A stretch of 64,000 nucleotides of DNA from Helichrysum umbraculigerum (lineage: Eukaryota > Streptophyta > Magnoliopsida > Asterales > Asteraceae). Position numbers and translations under genes: made by a program. The stretch spans positions 151,713,259 to 151,777,258 of the forward strand of contig CATIUR010000003.1 in assembly GCA_949592205.1 (NCBI GenBank), in the 5' to 3' direction. This document shows, in pieces, positions 1 through 12,301 of this stretch. Every line of letters starts with the position of its first letter. Position 1 is the stretch's first letter. The notes beneath the pieces were generated by a model. The model was not told the DNA's origin and did not search any database. It saw nothing but the letters and a program-made list of their open reading frames with translations.

Positions 1-548
1 TCAGAACCCGAACAGCACCTTCAGATACCGAACAACAACATTCCCGTTCACTTCACCATTACAATCTATATATTTGCCATAAACGCATGATCACCAATAG
101 CGGAATAGCCCACTGTCTTCCGCCTACAGCAGCATCAGAACCCGTAAAACACCTTCAGAAACCGCACATCAACATCCCGCCCACTTCACCTTTACTGTCA
201 TATTACCCATTTGGACCCATCCTTTTATTACCTACTGTTTTTGAGTACCCAACTTTTGTCTCGACATTTTTTCTAATGATTTTACTTTACGTGCATTAGT
301 TGCTAATCTGTTGTCTATGCAATTACCCACATTTATACAACATAATTGCGATATCAAAAGAATAAATTATTGATTGTGCTTACCAAAAGAAAGAATCGAC
401 GGAAGCTGCTAGGGATTGCTGGAAACCAATTGCTGCAAACGAACATCTTCCGGAGAAGAAAAGAAATCGTCTTTTTTGCTCTAGGGGATCAAGGTTAAAC
501 AAATGATGAGGCATATATATGTGTGTGTGTGTCAATAGTTTTATCAGC
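1..548. repeat. Left-edge spacer with a direct repeat
   Basis: Two diverged copies of a roughly 57-bp sequence lie at 1-57 and 134-190; both start TCAGAACCCG and end CACTTCACC. No convincing gene is seen. A short open stretch on the minus strand around 370-478 ends at a GT-type splice donor but contains a stop and matches nothing I recognise. A GT microsatellite lies near 520-532. Confidence 0.5.
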
Positions 549-1314
549 ATTGATCTCATTCATTGCTCTCTTAACATGCTCATCTGGTTGTGTATCAACG
601 ATTAGTGTCTGAACTATCTCGTATCCGTATGCAGAAATAGCCTGCGAGCAAGATCAACCAAAAACATGTCACAACGACAATCAATATTTTAAAATCAACA
701 CAACTAATAATTCTATAACAAATATTAGAGTACCTTTTCAATTTCTTCTTTAACAGCCTTAACAATTTCATTCTTTCGCTCGAAAGATTCATCTAGATTA
801 AACTTAGGAACAAAAGCCCTAATAACTACAAATCCATGACACACCATATTAGAACAATAACAATAGTACAATTATATACAAATATAAATCATCTGTAAGT
901 TGAATAAAACATGTATACCATCAGAAACATAGGCCTGGATTTGGGTCCTTGTGTTACTGAGTTTATAAAACGCATCATTTGCCGTATCAGCCAAAGCACG
1001 TTATTGTATTGAGGCCACAACATTGACAAAAATATTGTCCTGAAAACCAACATATAATGTTTTAACAATCCAAAATCGTTAATATCGCAAAGTATGCTAA
1101 TCGAATTGGGGGCATAGAGTACCTTAGTTTTGGTCTCACACTTAACATTCAATTGCTGAGCTCTTAAATTAAGCTGACCAGCAAGCTGCTTACCAAATAT
1201 CCATGGTACACAATGGCATCCAGGTTCCAAAACTTCATCAAATTTCCCAAACGATTCCTTAATAGCAACAGTTGATTGGTCTACTTGATACAAAAAGAAA
1301 AACAAATTTCCCAT
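549..1314 (-). pseudogene. HIR (hypersensitive-induced reaction) protein, 5' part, broken
   Basis: HIR proteins are plant prohibitin/SPFH-domain proteins that form membrane microdomain complexes and help resistance-protein-triggered cell death. Four exons can be read on the minus strand: 1123-1314 (starts MGNLF, then [20 protein letters not shown] and CETKTK), 919-1039 (NVVASIQ ... [14 protein letters not shown]), 734-825 (VPKFNLDESFERKNEIVKAV) and about 549-641 ([13 protein letters not shown] ... [13 protein letters not shown]). Splice sites and phases fit. The second exon has an in-frame TAA at 1001-1003 where the family has a Tyr codon, and similarity stops after INA near 549, so the C-terminal half is missing. 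I read this as a decayed, truncated paralogue; a sequencing error at the stop would not restore the missing 3' exons. Confidence 0.8.
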
Positions 1315-2325
1315 GATATTCACCAAACAGAAGCCCAAGAACACTCAGTTAACAGTCTCTACTACAAGGACACTTCATCAAACACCTTAATCTGCCTCAT
1401 GGTAATTTTCTAATTTAATAGATTTTTAGGCACCACGAATATATGGTTGGTTACAGGTGATACATTTTTAGGTGCTCAAATGAATGCAGCAAGTACAGGT
1501 GGCAAGAATATATAGCCCATATAAAACTTATGCCAGCATCAATATTATAAAAGCATACAACTTGGGACAACCTGGGTTATAGCATGAAAAATGAACATCT
1601 TTTGTTAGGAAGAATCATGATTTATAGCTCATAGTAAAAAGTAGCAAGGCTGAAATTTAGAGCATGCAACTTCTTTTTTAACTGTAAATTCAATTAAGTT
1701 GGGAAACATAGAATTCTAAGTTTAATAGGTCAAATATATTTGTATCCAAAGATGTTGGATTAGTAGCAAAGAAATATAGATATAAATAATAGTGATTTGA
1801 CACAGACCCCTTCTAACCCATTACGCCACCCACCTGACCCGACCAACATATTATTGAGATTGTTCATGGAAAAAAACTATTTTAATTGAATAAGTAGTTG
1901 GGCAACACTATCTGAGCACTATCAGTAACCTTATCTGATCCAGAACATTGTACGCATTTAGATAAACTTTGGGTGACTTTCGAATCGCTCAACCTATAAT
2001 CCATTAAACAATTCTTAACTCAACCGTACAAAAGCATCCACAAAAATAAGCTCACCTGCTCAATGTGTGATGTGAGCCGAAAAATTAAAAAAATCCATAG
2101 AGCAGATGCGATGTTATCGAAAATCAGAAGCAAGAGGTTGATGTAAGAATATATATATTTTAAAATTCTACCTTCTATGCAAGAGGCTGTAGTAATGTTA
2201 TGAATTTTGCAGCTACATACATAAGCAACAACAAAAAAAAGTTAGCAAGATAAATAATCAAACATGATCAATGATGTAATAATCAAGGATGTAATGATGG
2301 TTAATAGATACAAACAGTAGAATAT
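1315..2325. other. Spacer upstream of the HIR fragment
   Basis: No gene is supported. The sequence is AT-rich. A stretch around 1795-2000 with several GACCC/GGGTGAC motifs resembles one at about 13920-14250 and may be old MITE debris. The last five bases (AATAT, 2321-2325) are the left target-site duplication of the next element. Confidence 0.5.
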
Positions 2326-2602
2326 TGATAAGTACAGCTTATCAATGGAAAAGTAGAAACCCTAGCTCACTCACTTGAGAACAGCTCGAGAGAGGAAAAG
2401 GGGAATTTTATTGATTCTGAATATCATAAAACCAGTTTTACAGGACATTTGACTCTTTTTATACTATACCTATCAATGACGTGTTCTACCCAATCACTAT
2501 TAGACACCTGGACTTTACTTGACACCTGTACTAAAACTAACTAAACATAACGCTCATTATTAATGAGTTGACTTCTGCTGACCGACTATTTGCCCCATAT
2601 CA
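2326..2602 (-). repeat. 3' LTR of the Reina-type element
   Basis: This 277-bp LTR is the same length as the copy at 7359-7635 and I saw no differences by eye over most of its length. The plus-strand left end carries a small inverted repeat, TGATAAG ... CTTATCA. The match between the LTRs implies a recent insertion. Confidence 0.9.
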
Positions 2603-2632
2603 ACTATTCCTTCCTCGAAAACACCCTTGGCC

Positions 2633-5600
2633 TCAAGGGTGGTAATTCGCCCAAATATCAAACTCAGGAAACTGTGTTTGTAAATCTTGCACCCCTTCCC
2701 AAGTGCTGTCTTCTGGTTCTGTATTACACCACTGAACTAGCACCTCAGCCAAAACACCATTCTTTCGTTTAATCATTCTTTTATCCAAGATCTTCAAAGG
2801 AAGCAATTTGAATTCTCCATTTTGAGCAATAGGTGGTAATTTGCTGCTGATCGTGTGGGCACCCAACTGTTTTTTCAGCAAGGAAACATGGAACACGTCA
2901 TGTATTTTCGAATTAGCAGGTAGCTCTAGCTGATAGGCTACTGTGCCCACTTTCCTTAACACCTTAAAAGGACCATAGTATTTGGCAGCCAATTTGTGAA
3001 AAGCTCGTTTATTGACCGAATGTTGTTTGTAGGGCTGCAATTTAAGATACACCCAATCTCCAACCACAAATGATCGCTCACTTCGATGCTTGTCTGCTTG
3101 GGACTTCATCCTTTGTTGAGCATGTAACAAATGAGCTCTCAGTAATTGTACATTCTTTTCCCTTTCTTGTAACAGTGAATCAATTGCTTGATTAGTAGAA
3201 TCTTTGGCAGTGTAATGAATGTATGAAGGAGGTGGTTGTCCATATAAAGCTTGGTAAGGAGTCATGTTCAAACTAGTATGATGAGATGTGTTATACCAAA
3301 ACTGAGCCAAAGGAAGCCAATTCACCCAAGTAGTTGGTCTGTCAACAGTGTAACACCGCAAATATGTCTCCAAACATCTATTCACCACTTCAGTTTGTCC
3401 GTCACTCTGAGGATGATAAGCAGTAGAATGAGCTAAAAAAGTATGATGGGCTTTGAATAACTCCTTCCAGAAACTGCTCAGAAATACTGGATCCCTATCC
3501 GAAATTATTTTCTCAGGCATACCATACAGTTTAGAAATGTTATCTAGAAAAAGTTGAGCAACCATAGCAGCGGTGTACGGATGTTTAAGAGCCAAGAAAT
3601 GTCCAAACTTGCTCAATTTATCCACCACTACTAAAATAGTAGTGTATCCTCCAGATTTGGGTAAGCCTTCAACAAAATCCATTGAGATTACAGCCCAAAA
3701 TCGTAAAGGGACTTCCAAAGGCTGCAATAACCCTGGGTAGGCAGAATTATCTGACTTACATTGTTGACAAGTGTGGCATTCTCTCACAAACTGACGAATT
3801 TGAGCTTGCATTCCTTTCCAATACAAAGTTCTTGTCATCCTTTAGGTAGTAGCATGGACTCCAGAATGCCCTCCCATAGCACTATTATGGAAATAGTGTA
3901 TAAGCTCATTTCTGAGAGCCGAATCTTCTCCTACTACCAATCTTCCTTTCCGAAGTAACAACCCATCTTTCCACTGATAATTCCCATGCAAGTTTGGGTT
4001 CTCTTTCAATACATCAATCAAAGCTTGTAACTTGCCATCAACAGCTACACTACTAGATACCTTGCTCAACCAGTCAGTAGTAACAGTGGATATAGCATGA
4101 CAACTCAATTCATCCTTAACACAAGGTTTCCTGGATAGTGCATCTGCCACTTGATTGTCACACCCTTTCTGATATAAAACAGTGTATTGTAACCCCAAGA
4201 GTTTACTCAGCCATTTTTGTAAAGTAGGATTACATTGCTTTTGTTCGAGAATAAACTTGAGTGCTTGATGATCAGTCTTGATAACAAAAGGCTGATGTAG
4301 CAGATAACCTTTCCACCTTTGAATAGCTGCTACTATTGCCAACAATTCCTTTTCATAAGTAGCTAATTGAAGATGTTTTGGCCCAAGTGCTTTACTAAAG
4401 TAAGCAATAGGATGCTTATTCTGCAACAATACAGCTCCAATTCCTACTCCAGAAGCATCAGTCTCAATGATAAAAGGCTCGTGAAAATTAGGTAAGGCTA
4501 ATACAGGAGTGTTACTCATAGCAGATTTCAGCTCTAGAAAAGCTACACTTGCTTGTGAATTCCATACAAAACCACCTTTCTTCAGCAAATCAGTCAATGG
4601 TTTTGCGATTTTTCCATAATTCTGCACAAATCTCCTATAATAGCCCGTGAGTCCCAAAAACCCTCTCAACTCTTTAATATTCTTGGGTTCCGGCCAATTG
4701 ATCATGTCTTCGATCTTTTTTGGATCAGCTTGTACACCACTGCCACTAATAATATGGCCTAAATAATCGACTTGAGAACTACCAAACGAGTACTTAGAAA
4801 GTTTAGCAAATAGAGTATTATCTCTGAGAGTTTTTAGTACCAAGTGTAAGTGTTGTAAATGATCATCCCAATCCTTGCTGTAGATCAGAATATCATCAAA
4901 AAATACTAGCACAAATTTTCTCAGGAAGAGTTTAAAAACAGAGTTCATCAGACCTTGAAAAGTTGCCGGAGCATTAGAGAGCCCAAATGGCATCACCACA
5001 AATTCATACAGCCCTTCATGTGTTCTAAATGCTGTCTTTTCTATATCCGATTCCTTCATTCTAATTTGATGATAACCACTCCTGAGGTCTAACTTTGAAA
5101 AAACTGTGCTCCCTTGTAACTCGTCAATCAACTCTTCCACTATAGGTATAGGAAACTGATCTTTGATAGTAAGCTGGTTTAGCTTTCTATAATCCACACA
5201 AAATCTCCATGATCCATCCTTCTTTTTTACTAATACCACTGGAGAAGCAAAGCTACTGTGGCTGGGTCTAATAACTCCACTTCTCAACATCTCTTGCACA
5301 AGGTCCTCGATAACATTCTTTTGAAGAGTACCGTATTTGTATGCTTTTAAGTTTACTGGATTACTACCTTGTTGTAAGGTAATAGCATGATCCAGACTTC
5401 TTGATGGAGGCAATTCTTTGGGTTCAGAGAATACATCTGCATAAACATCTAACACTGCTTTGAGAGACTTCTCCTTTACAACATCCACACTTTTGTTACT
5501 TAGAAGATTATTCAGGTTAATGGACCACAATTGAGCACAACCGTCATCAGAATCTAAGAAATAAGCTTGATCCTCCACCCAATTGGTACTCCACTGTCCA

Positions 5601-7318
5601 TCATTATCATTGCCCTTTCTGAGATTTTGATTTCCCATTAGTTTAATGTGTCTGTTTTGCCACATAAACTCGATTGTTAGCTTCTGAAAATTGCACTTTA
5701 TATCACCCAAAGTAGATAGCCATTGTACTCCCAAAACCATACCATAACCTCCAATAGGCATCACCAAAAAATCAGAGATAAACTCAGCTTCTTGAACAGT
5801 CCATTTGACACCTTTGCAGATGTAATGTACAGTCAATTTAAAACCATCAGCTACAGCCACTGGCAATGTTTTAATTGGAAATAGTTTGAGTCCCATTTTC
5901 TTAGCAACATTCATATCAACAAAGTTATTAGTGCTCCCACTGTCAACCAACATTGTCACAGGCTGTTTTTTAACCAAACCTTGTACTTGTATAGTTTGTA
6001 ACCCACTAACTCCAAGTATAGCATGAATAGACACTGATACATCTCCAAAATCTTCATTTGAATAATCATCCACAACTTCTAACTCACTTAATCCACCATC
6101 TGCTAAGTCAGATTCTTGAGACTCAGGGCATAGCAACATATAGAGCTTATTAGTTGCACACTTGTGTCCTGGAACATACTTTTCATTACAAAAGAAACAT
6201 TGATTATTTTTTGGCTTTTCATCATAATCCTTTCTACTCAGCTGCTTAACAGGTGTACTCTTACTTTGGCTTGAAACACTAGAAGGCACAGGAGGTTTAT
6301 AAGTAGACCTTTGGTAAGATGGAGATCCAGTGAACTTTTTGTTAAAATTGTTGTTGTAGGCACTGTTACTGAAGGAAGAGCTTGCGGTTGAAGTACTAGG
6401 CAAAAATCTAGGAGCAGGTACAGCAGTAGGTGCTGGAGAGTACGAACTTTTTGAGTACGAATTACTGTGAGTTGGCTTATCAACTGAATTTTCCAAATAC
6501 CTAGGTACTTTTGGTAATTCCAGTCCAAATAACGAGTAATAAGCACCTTCCTGAATTCTAGCTAACTTCATAGCATGATTTAGTGATTTAGGATCTAATA
6601 ACTGAACTGTATGTAGCAATTCATTAGGTAAGCCTCCTAAATATAGATCCAGTAGCAAATCACTAGGCACTTCAACTTGATTCCTAAGTGCGTTAAATTC
6701 AGCATTATACTCGCTAACAGTAGTGCTCAACTTTAAATTTCGCAGCTCAATTAAAGGTTTAACAACAATACCTTCAATGAATTGATCCTTCAACTCTTCA
6801 ATATATTGTTGCCATGTCATTCGCTTACCTTTCATATCCTTCACAAAAGCCTGATGCCATTGCAGAGCTCTGCCTTTAAGATGCATCGCTACAACTCTAA
6901 TTTTCATCTCCTCAGGTGTTTGATCCAACTCAAAAAACTGATTGCACTTGAATATCCATTCACTGAAATCGTCTCCATCAAAAGCCGGAAAATCGAATTT
7001 AGTTAATCGATTAATCAGTTTGTAATCTGAATTGATAGTATCATCATCTTTGCTTTTAGATCCAGAAACTTCACCTCCTGAATAATGTGAATACGCATCT
7101 GAATTTTTGTTATGACGACTGTGAAAATCAGAAATCAAAATCTTCATGCCGTCTTTCAATTCTGATAATCCGCGTACTTCCGACTGTAATTGCTTCGAAA
7201 TCTCCGTTAACGTTGTTAATTGCAGATTAATAGTCTTAATCGACTCATCATGTGATTGAATATGACGACTGACTTCTTCCATTCGCTCCATTACTTGTAC
7301 GTTCGTATATTTAACCAT
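2633..7318 (-). pseudogene. Gag-Pol polyprotein of the Reina-type element, one nonsense codon
   Basis: The reading frame starts at the ATG at 7316-7318, just inside the 5' LTR (the open frame extends into the LTR), and runs to 2633. Gag has an N-terminal coiled-coil-like stretch and one zinc knuckle (CFFCNEKYVPGHKC, about 6180-6210). Protease has LVDSGSTNNFVD, RT has [10 protein letters not shown] (about 4880-4910), RNase H has ETDASGVGIG, and integrase has an H-H-C-C finger and a D-D-E core (MDFVEG, ISDRDPVF, HPQSDGQTE). The tail VLVQWCNTEPEDSTWE is chromodomain-like. A single TAA at 3842-3844 falls inside the integrase zinc finger, between HATT and RMTRTLYWKG; the frame is otherwise continuous on both sides. 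The copy probably cannot make integrase but decayed recently. Confidence 0.9.
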
Positions 7319-7344
7319 GAAACATTCGCGTGGTAAATCGAAAA

Positions 7345-7356
7345 GCTCTGATACCA
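7345..7356 (-). other. Primer-binding site, tRNA-iMet
   Basis: The minus strand reads TGGTATCAGAGC two bases inside the 5' LTR, the standard complement of the 3' end of plant initiator tRNA-Met used to prime reverse transcription. Confidence 0.9.
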
Positions 7357-7358
7357 GT

Positions 7359-7635
7359 TGATAAGTACAGCTTATCAATGGAAAAGTAGAAACCCTAGCT
7401 CACTCACTTGAGAACAGCTCGAGAGAGGAAAAGGGGAATTTTATTGATTCTGAATATCATAAAACCAGTTTTACAGGACATTTGACTCTTTTTATACTAT
7501 ACCTATCAATGACGTGTTCTACCCAATCACTATTAGACACCTGGACTTTACTTGACACCTGTACTAAAACTAACTAAACATAACGCTCATTATTAATGAG
7601 TTGACTTCTGCTGACCGACTATTTGCCCCATATCA
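7359..7635 (-). repeat. 5' LTR of the Reina-type element
   Basis: This is the 277-bp LTR that would contain the promoter. It is followed at 7636-7640 by the target duplication AATAT. Confidence 0.9.
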
Positions 7636-8286
7636 AATATACGTAGATATATATTTAGCTTAAAAGAAAAAACATGATCTAACCTTCTTCTGAAAGATGA
7701 TCAAGGTTTACTGTCTAGCCCCTTTATTAATTAATATATGAATGGAAGTAACTTACATTCTTATGTCTTATTATTGTGTAGAATAACTTATTAAGATGCC
7801 AAACTCTTAACAACTCATTTTTGTCAATCTGTATTGACTTCAAAAACGTTCCCAGCAATTTGTCAAGTGACCATAGCTTCAAAAGATCATATAAAAATAC
7901 ATACTTTTAACTTCAACGTGGGGATTAATACATCATGCGCTTGGATGCTCATTTCACACACCACATGATGACTTTAATTATTTAATGGAAAAAAGACTCC
8001 CGACATTTATGTATACTATCTGTACTACTTTATAAACATGAAAGTTCACGAATTTATCAAAATCTACATCTTATAATACTTCATTAGCTTTCAAATAACA
8101 CAAATTTTGAACCAACCGTTCAATCAGATTTGAAAGCATAGCAAGTTCCTGCTTGCATTTACTCAAACACCTTATATGCATATATGTTATTGACTTGTTT
8201 TATTGTATTGAATAAAATTATGCTTTATGTATAACGAACGTAGATGGATAAAGGATTTACCTTACATGAAATTAGATCTCCAGTAG
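7636..8286. other. AT-rich spacer
   Basis: No gene, RNA or recognisable element is seen between the Reina-type element and the small ORF at 8287. Confidence 0.4.
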
Positions 8287-8520
8287 ATGTCAAAGGAAGA
8301 AACTCAACATGTTCAAACACACTTAGAGGTTTTGAAAAGCGTCACTGCCGGCGCCGCTGGCGCCGCCTCAGCCGGTACGAAGGCTGTGGAGAAGACGATA
8401 AGGAATCCGGAAGAGGATGAGGAGAACGACGAAGAATCATCGAACAGGAGGAATGGATTTGTGAGAATCGAGTTAGGGTTATTCAAAGAATGTAAGGGAG
8501 AAGAATATCAGAAGATTTAG
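8287..8520 (+). CDS. Small hypothetical ORF, 77 aa
   Basis: The frame opens with ATG and reads MSKEETQHVQTH, then an Ala/Gly-rich stretch (TAGAAGAASAG), a strongly acidic segment (NPEEDEENDEESSN) and a basic-then-hydrophobic tail (RNGFVRIELGLF). The local GC content, higher than the flanks, and a codon-like rhythm make it better than a random ORF. I recognise no family. It could be a first exon or remnant of a host gene disrupted by the Stowaway/Helitron/hAT cluster that starts at 8756. Confidence 0.3.
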   Translation: MSKEETQHVQTHLEVLKSVTAGAAGAASAGTKAVEKTIRNPEEDEENDEESSNRRNGFVRIELGLFKECKGEEYQKI

Positions 8521-8793
8521 TCGATATATTTTTTATTTAATTATATAGCCGAATTTTTTTACGGCTGAATCTAAACCCATCCCCAAAATTGTGCTCCTAT
8601 CGCCCATCATTTTCGGTCTAATTTTATTTAAGTTTGATCTAGTTTAGTACAGAATCAGTTTCAGTTTTAGACTAAACATAAGGTAGAAATAAAAAAAAAA
8701 GGGGCAGAGCAGAAAAAGAGTGGGCCAGGGGTATGGTTAGCAGCCCCTTTTTTTACTCCCTCCGTCTGATTCTATTCTCATCTATCTAGTTTA

Positions 8794-8822
8794 CTAGGTG
8801 AAGGACCCGCGACAGCGCGGGC
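8794..8822 (-). other. Helitron-type terminal hairpin plus CTAG
   Basis: Read on the minus strand this is CCCGCGCTGTCGCGGG, then TCCTTCAC, then CTAG followed by T. This is a textbook Helitron 3' end, although it also lies just inside the 5' TC end of the plus-strand reading. Confidence 0.65.
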
Positions 8823-9352
8823 TTTCTAATTGTGTTCTTACATTTGTTATTAATTATTTAATATCCTCAACATAGTTCATTAATATATACCTCGACAAGT
8901 TATGAATCATATGTTGATGCCACTGTATAACAAATGGAAAAATTCCATTGGAATATGTCTAAATGGTTCGGACAGTTTGTTCGTAATGCACAATTGTATT
9001 GAAAGAGTGAATATTGATCTAAACTGTTATTCCTTTCAAATTAAAGTGATACACAAAGCAAGCTAATTTTGAATATTATAAAGGCATAAAGTTCCATTAC
9101 AGTACAATGTATTGAGCCATTGATCAAACACTTGAAGAGGGGGTTATCATCTTTTTTACATAACGAAGTATGTGTATTTTTAATTCAACGATGAACACAC
9201 GAATTAGAAAAACTTTGTAAAATCAAACATATTTTTGCAATATAAGACAATACTAAGATAATGAGACGATTCACATGTTTATGCTGCATAATATGAGTTT
9301 ATAAGCAAAAGTACTTTAATGTTTAGTAATATCGAGGGCTGAAAGTAAATGA

Positions 9353-9705
9353 TCATATGCGTCGGAGAACTTCTTCGTAAACAACATTTTTCTTGTTGTT
9401 CGTTACCTTCCCATCTTTATCCAATATGAGATCCTTCAATCCGTCTTTGCTTGTTACGCGTGATAATGCAACATATAGTTGTCTCTGTGTGAAGACTTTT
9501 TACATAAAAACATTGCGACTTTTTATAGTGATTGTTCCTGACTCTTATTAATTGTCATTGCAAAGCAAACGGATATTGGAAATTGTTGCCTTTGAAAATT
9601 TTAAGTTATTATTTTATCTATTGGGATCAATTTCATTCTTGGTATGTATGCCTTCTTTTTCCTGTGTGTAATTGTCAATCTTGTTCCGCTGCATTATCCA
9701 TTTAG
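9353..9705 (-). pseudogene. Helitron Rep/helicase (Pif1-like) C-terminal remnant
   Basis: The minus strand encodes the end of a Helitron helicase: KKAYIPRMKLIPID, then QRQQFPISVCFAMTINKSQ (Pif1 motif region), then RQLYVALSRVTSKDGLKDLI and a terminal KNVVYEEVLRRI before TGA at 9353-9355. A stop after QSL (about 9515) and a frameshift just before RQLYVALSRV break it, and everything N-terminal of the CSGTRL-like segment (about 9690) is gone. The Rep nuclease domain is absent. The product would unwind and mobilise Helitron DNA, but this copy is dead. It lies about 560 bp inside the CTAG end at 8794, the usual spacing for a helicase ending near a Helitron 3' terminus. Confidence 0.85.
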
Positions 9706-10540
9706 TTGATAAACTATTGTAGGTATAGTGTAATGATTAGTTTTGTTTTTTTTTAGATTTATAATCATTTAGCTCTAATATTTTTTATTTAAAAATAAAT
9801 TAATTTGTAATGTTTGATATTATTAAAAAATAATTTTTTCATACTTTTTTTATTTTATTTTTTAAAGAAAAACGTGGCTAATAAGCAGGGACTAAATTTT
9901 TAGGTTGTTTTTTATTTTATTTTAAATATGGGAGTTTCAATCGGTTAGATAACTATTGACTAATTGTGGTTGATTTAATTCTATATGTTTTTTGATATTA
10001 TATTTTAGTTTTTTTTTTTAATTCTATCGATTAATTAGGGCCTATTTTTTTGGTGGATTTTTATTTATTTTTAAGTTAAGATCAACATTGATACCTTTGA
10101 GGTTTATCTTCATTATTTTTTCGGAAAGAATGGAAAGTTGATTTTTAAATTGTTGTTTGTTTTCATTCATCTTTGGGGGTTTTATCAGAAAGGTTATATT
10201 TTTTATATTTAAATTAAAAAAGGATATAGTCTTTTAAAATTTCATATGCGCTTAACATATTAAGATCTTAATATTTTAATTTATCTAAATCGGGAAGATG
10301 TTTGCCAGAAAGGCTAAACACTTTTTTTTTAAAAGAAAATATAATTAATACGGGAGAGAGGGTTAAAAAATACAATTAATGTAAATTGAAAAGATGGTGG
10401 TCAATTGATTATATTTAGGATAAAGATTGGAATGTTCAAAACTAACCAAACAAACATTTAGGCGTATGTAGAACTAAAGAGACGATAATAATATAATTAA
10501 ATAAAAAAATGTATTAATTAAATTACAAACCAAAATAAAA
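9706..10540. other. AT-rich Helitron interior
   Basis: T-rich and A-rich sequence with no supported ORF; it may be the decayed remainder of the helicase gene. Confidence 0.4.
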
Positions 10541-10917
10541 TTAATATACATCAACAACGTAGTCATCTTGCACAATTTCATATTTGGAGAAGTTTGCTTC
10601 TAGCCAATTAATGAATCCGTGGAAAGGTTCTTCATCTACAAAAAAGTTGAAACCTTTGTTAGTTAAATTGCTTTATACACATCTTTATTAAGCAGTTTGA
10701 AGAGGTGACAAAACTATTTGTTTTAACCTTGACAATTATTAGGTGTCGCTTTTTCGTTGAATCCAAGATCATTGAGGTGGGGGTGCTTTTTTTTCACCTA
10801 AAAAATCAATAAACTTGTATATAGTTGCACATGCCAATCCAAAAATTGATACACAACACAGAGATAATAACTTTAGTGAAAAAATTAATAAAACAAATAA
10901 ACCTTTCATACCTCCAT
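10541..10917 (-). CDS. Small three-exon ORF, 56 aa, inside the Helitron
   Basis: On the minus strand three segments with canonical GT-AG borders join in frame: 10912-10917 (ATGGAG), 10728-10797 and 10541-10635. The product starts MEVKKKHPHLNDLGFNEKAT and ends FSKYEIVQDDYVVDVY before TAA. Both introns have T-rich acceptor tracts. A further upstream exon-like segment (11053-11126, an ATG frame beginning MHSNLPPIHYYLDYP with a good GTATGT donor) is a possible first exon but does not join in frame: it reaches a stop in the next exon. I do not recognise the protein. It may be the 3' end of a captured host gene; no function is claimed. Confidence 0.35.
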
Positions 10918-11126
10918 TATTAATGGTAGAAGAACTTTCTTGTAAAGTAGGAGGTTCTTTTTCATATTTACATAAAAATGTAAATTTTGTTAGTAAGCAT
11001 AGAAATTAAAAAAATAATAATATGTATACGTTAAAAATTGTATGTAACATACCTTTTGAAGTTTCTTTGGGAATCCATTGTAGGATAATCGAGATAATAA
11101 TGTATTGGAGGTAGATTAGAATGCAT

Positions 11127-11602
11127 ATAAATAGATGTATGGTGTGATTAGGGTTTGGATTTTTTTTTGCAAGAGGGTTGTGGGGTTATATTGGGCCCAA
11201 TTGTTTGTCCGGCATTCATTGTTTTTTCCTTTATTTTTTTTAAATTATTTGTTTATTTAATTTTGAAGATAAATACTAATTAATAAATAAAGGTTTTTTT
11301 TAGGTCAGAAGATCTTTTTATTTGTTTGAATATTTTGGGGGTATTTTTTTCAATGCCATTGACTAAATATGGGGACCGAATTTTATTTATTATTAATACT
11401 TAATCTTTAATTCAATTAAATTATAATATTAATATTAATAATAATTATTATTATTTTATTATTATTATAATTATAATATTAATAATAAATTGGGGGAGGA
11501 AAGTGTAATTATAGAAATTAAATATACACCTTGATCTTTAATTAGGGAGCCTAATCAATGGTCCAAACTCCTTAATGATATCCTCTTTTAATTATATATA
11601 AA

Positions 11603-11648
<46 letters not shown>

Positions 11649-12301
11649 AAAGTGGTATCTAGGTAGTCATTATATTAATAGAAACTTATAATTTAATCCT
11701 AACCATTCAATGAATTAGTCTTTTAAATTACAACCATTGATTAGGATTATCTAAATTGACAACCTAAATAGTGGATTAGTGTTGATAAAAAGACCTAATT
11801 GTCCATGTTAAATTAATATCAAATTATTTGAAGCAACAATTTGTAAATTTGAAACCATAATAACAAAGTCAACGTAAAAATAATAAATCATAATGTCATA
11901 TTGATTTGTATCCTTAATTCTAGCAAATATAATTATAATATTGTTAATTAAAATACAGTAGATATGGAATTTCATACTTTTTCTAAAAATACTAAAATTT
12001 GGCGTGGAATAATTATAGGAATTTCAAAATCATACAAACTCATTCCAAATATAGACAATAATATTGTTATTTACTAGAACATTAAAAAGATATTTTACTC
12101 CGTGGAATTTTATAATTCGTTTAGACATTGTATTTTCCTACAATAAACGTCAATTCTCTACTCCCCCAAAGATTGACGACGATGAAGTTTTTTAAATCGG
12201 GAAGTATTAATCAATGGTATGTGTTGTATTTTGTTACTTGGGTAAACATTTAGAAGGTTGTGATAAGCGATCTTTTCTTGTCCTATTGCTTAGTTAATGT
12301 A
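11127..12301. other. Helitron interior with AT and ATT tracts
   Basis: No gene is supported except a possible short exon at 12182-12215 (MKFFKSGSINQ frame ending at a GTATGT donor). TTA/ATT-rich sequence lies at about 11400-11490 and an (AT)n microsatellite at about 11603-11642. Sequence at 11531-11600 is shared with 18841-18905. Confidence 0.5.

Larger units (their letters stand above)
2326..7635 (-). mobile_element. Complete Reina-type Ty3/gypsy chromovirus LTR retrotransposon
   Basis: The element is 5310 bp and reads right to left. It has two LTRs of 277 bp (2326-2602 and 7359-7635), TG...CA ends, and a perfect 5-bp target duplication AATAT at 2321-2325 and 7636-7640. A primer-binding site matching initiator tRNA-Met sits just inside the right LTR, and a purine-rich tract (reverse complement of about 2603-2618) lies next to the left LTR. 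The coding region has the order Gag, protease, RT, RNase H, integrase, chromodomain-like tail. Short LTRs, a single Gag-Pol frame and the C-terminal chromodomain-like segment point to the Reina clade of chromoviruses; clade assignment is inference. It appears to have inserted into the neighbourhood of the HIR remnant. Confidence 0.93.
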
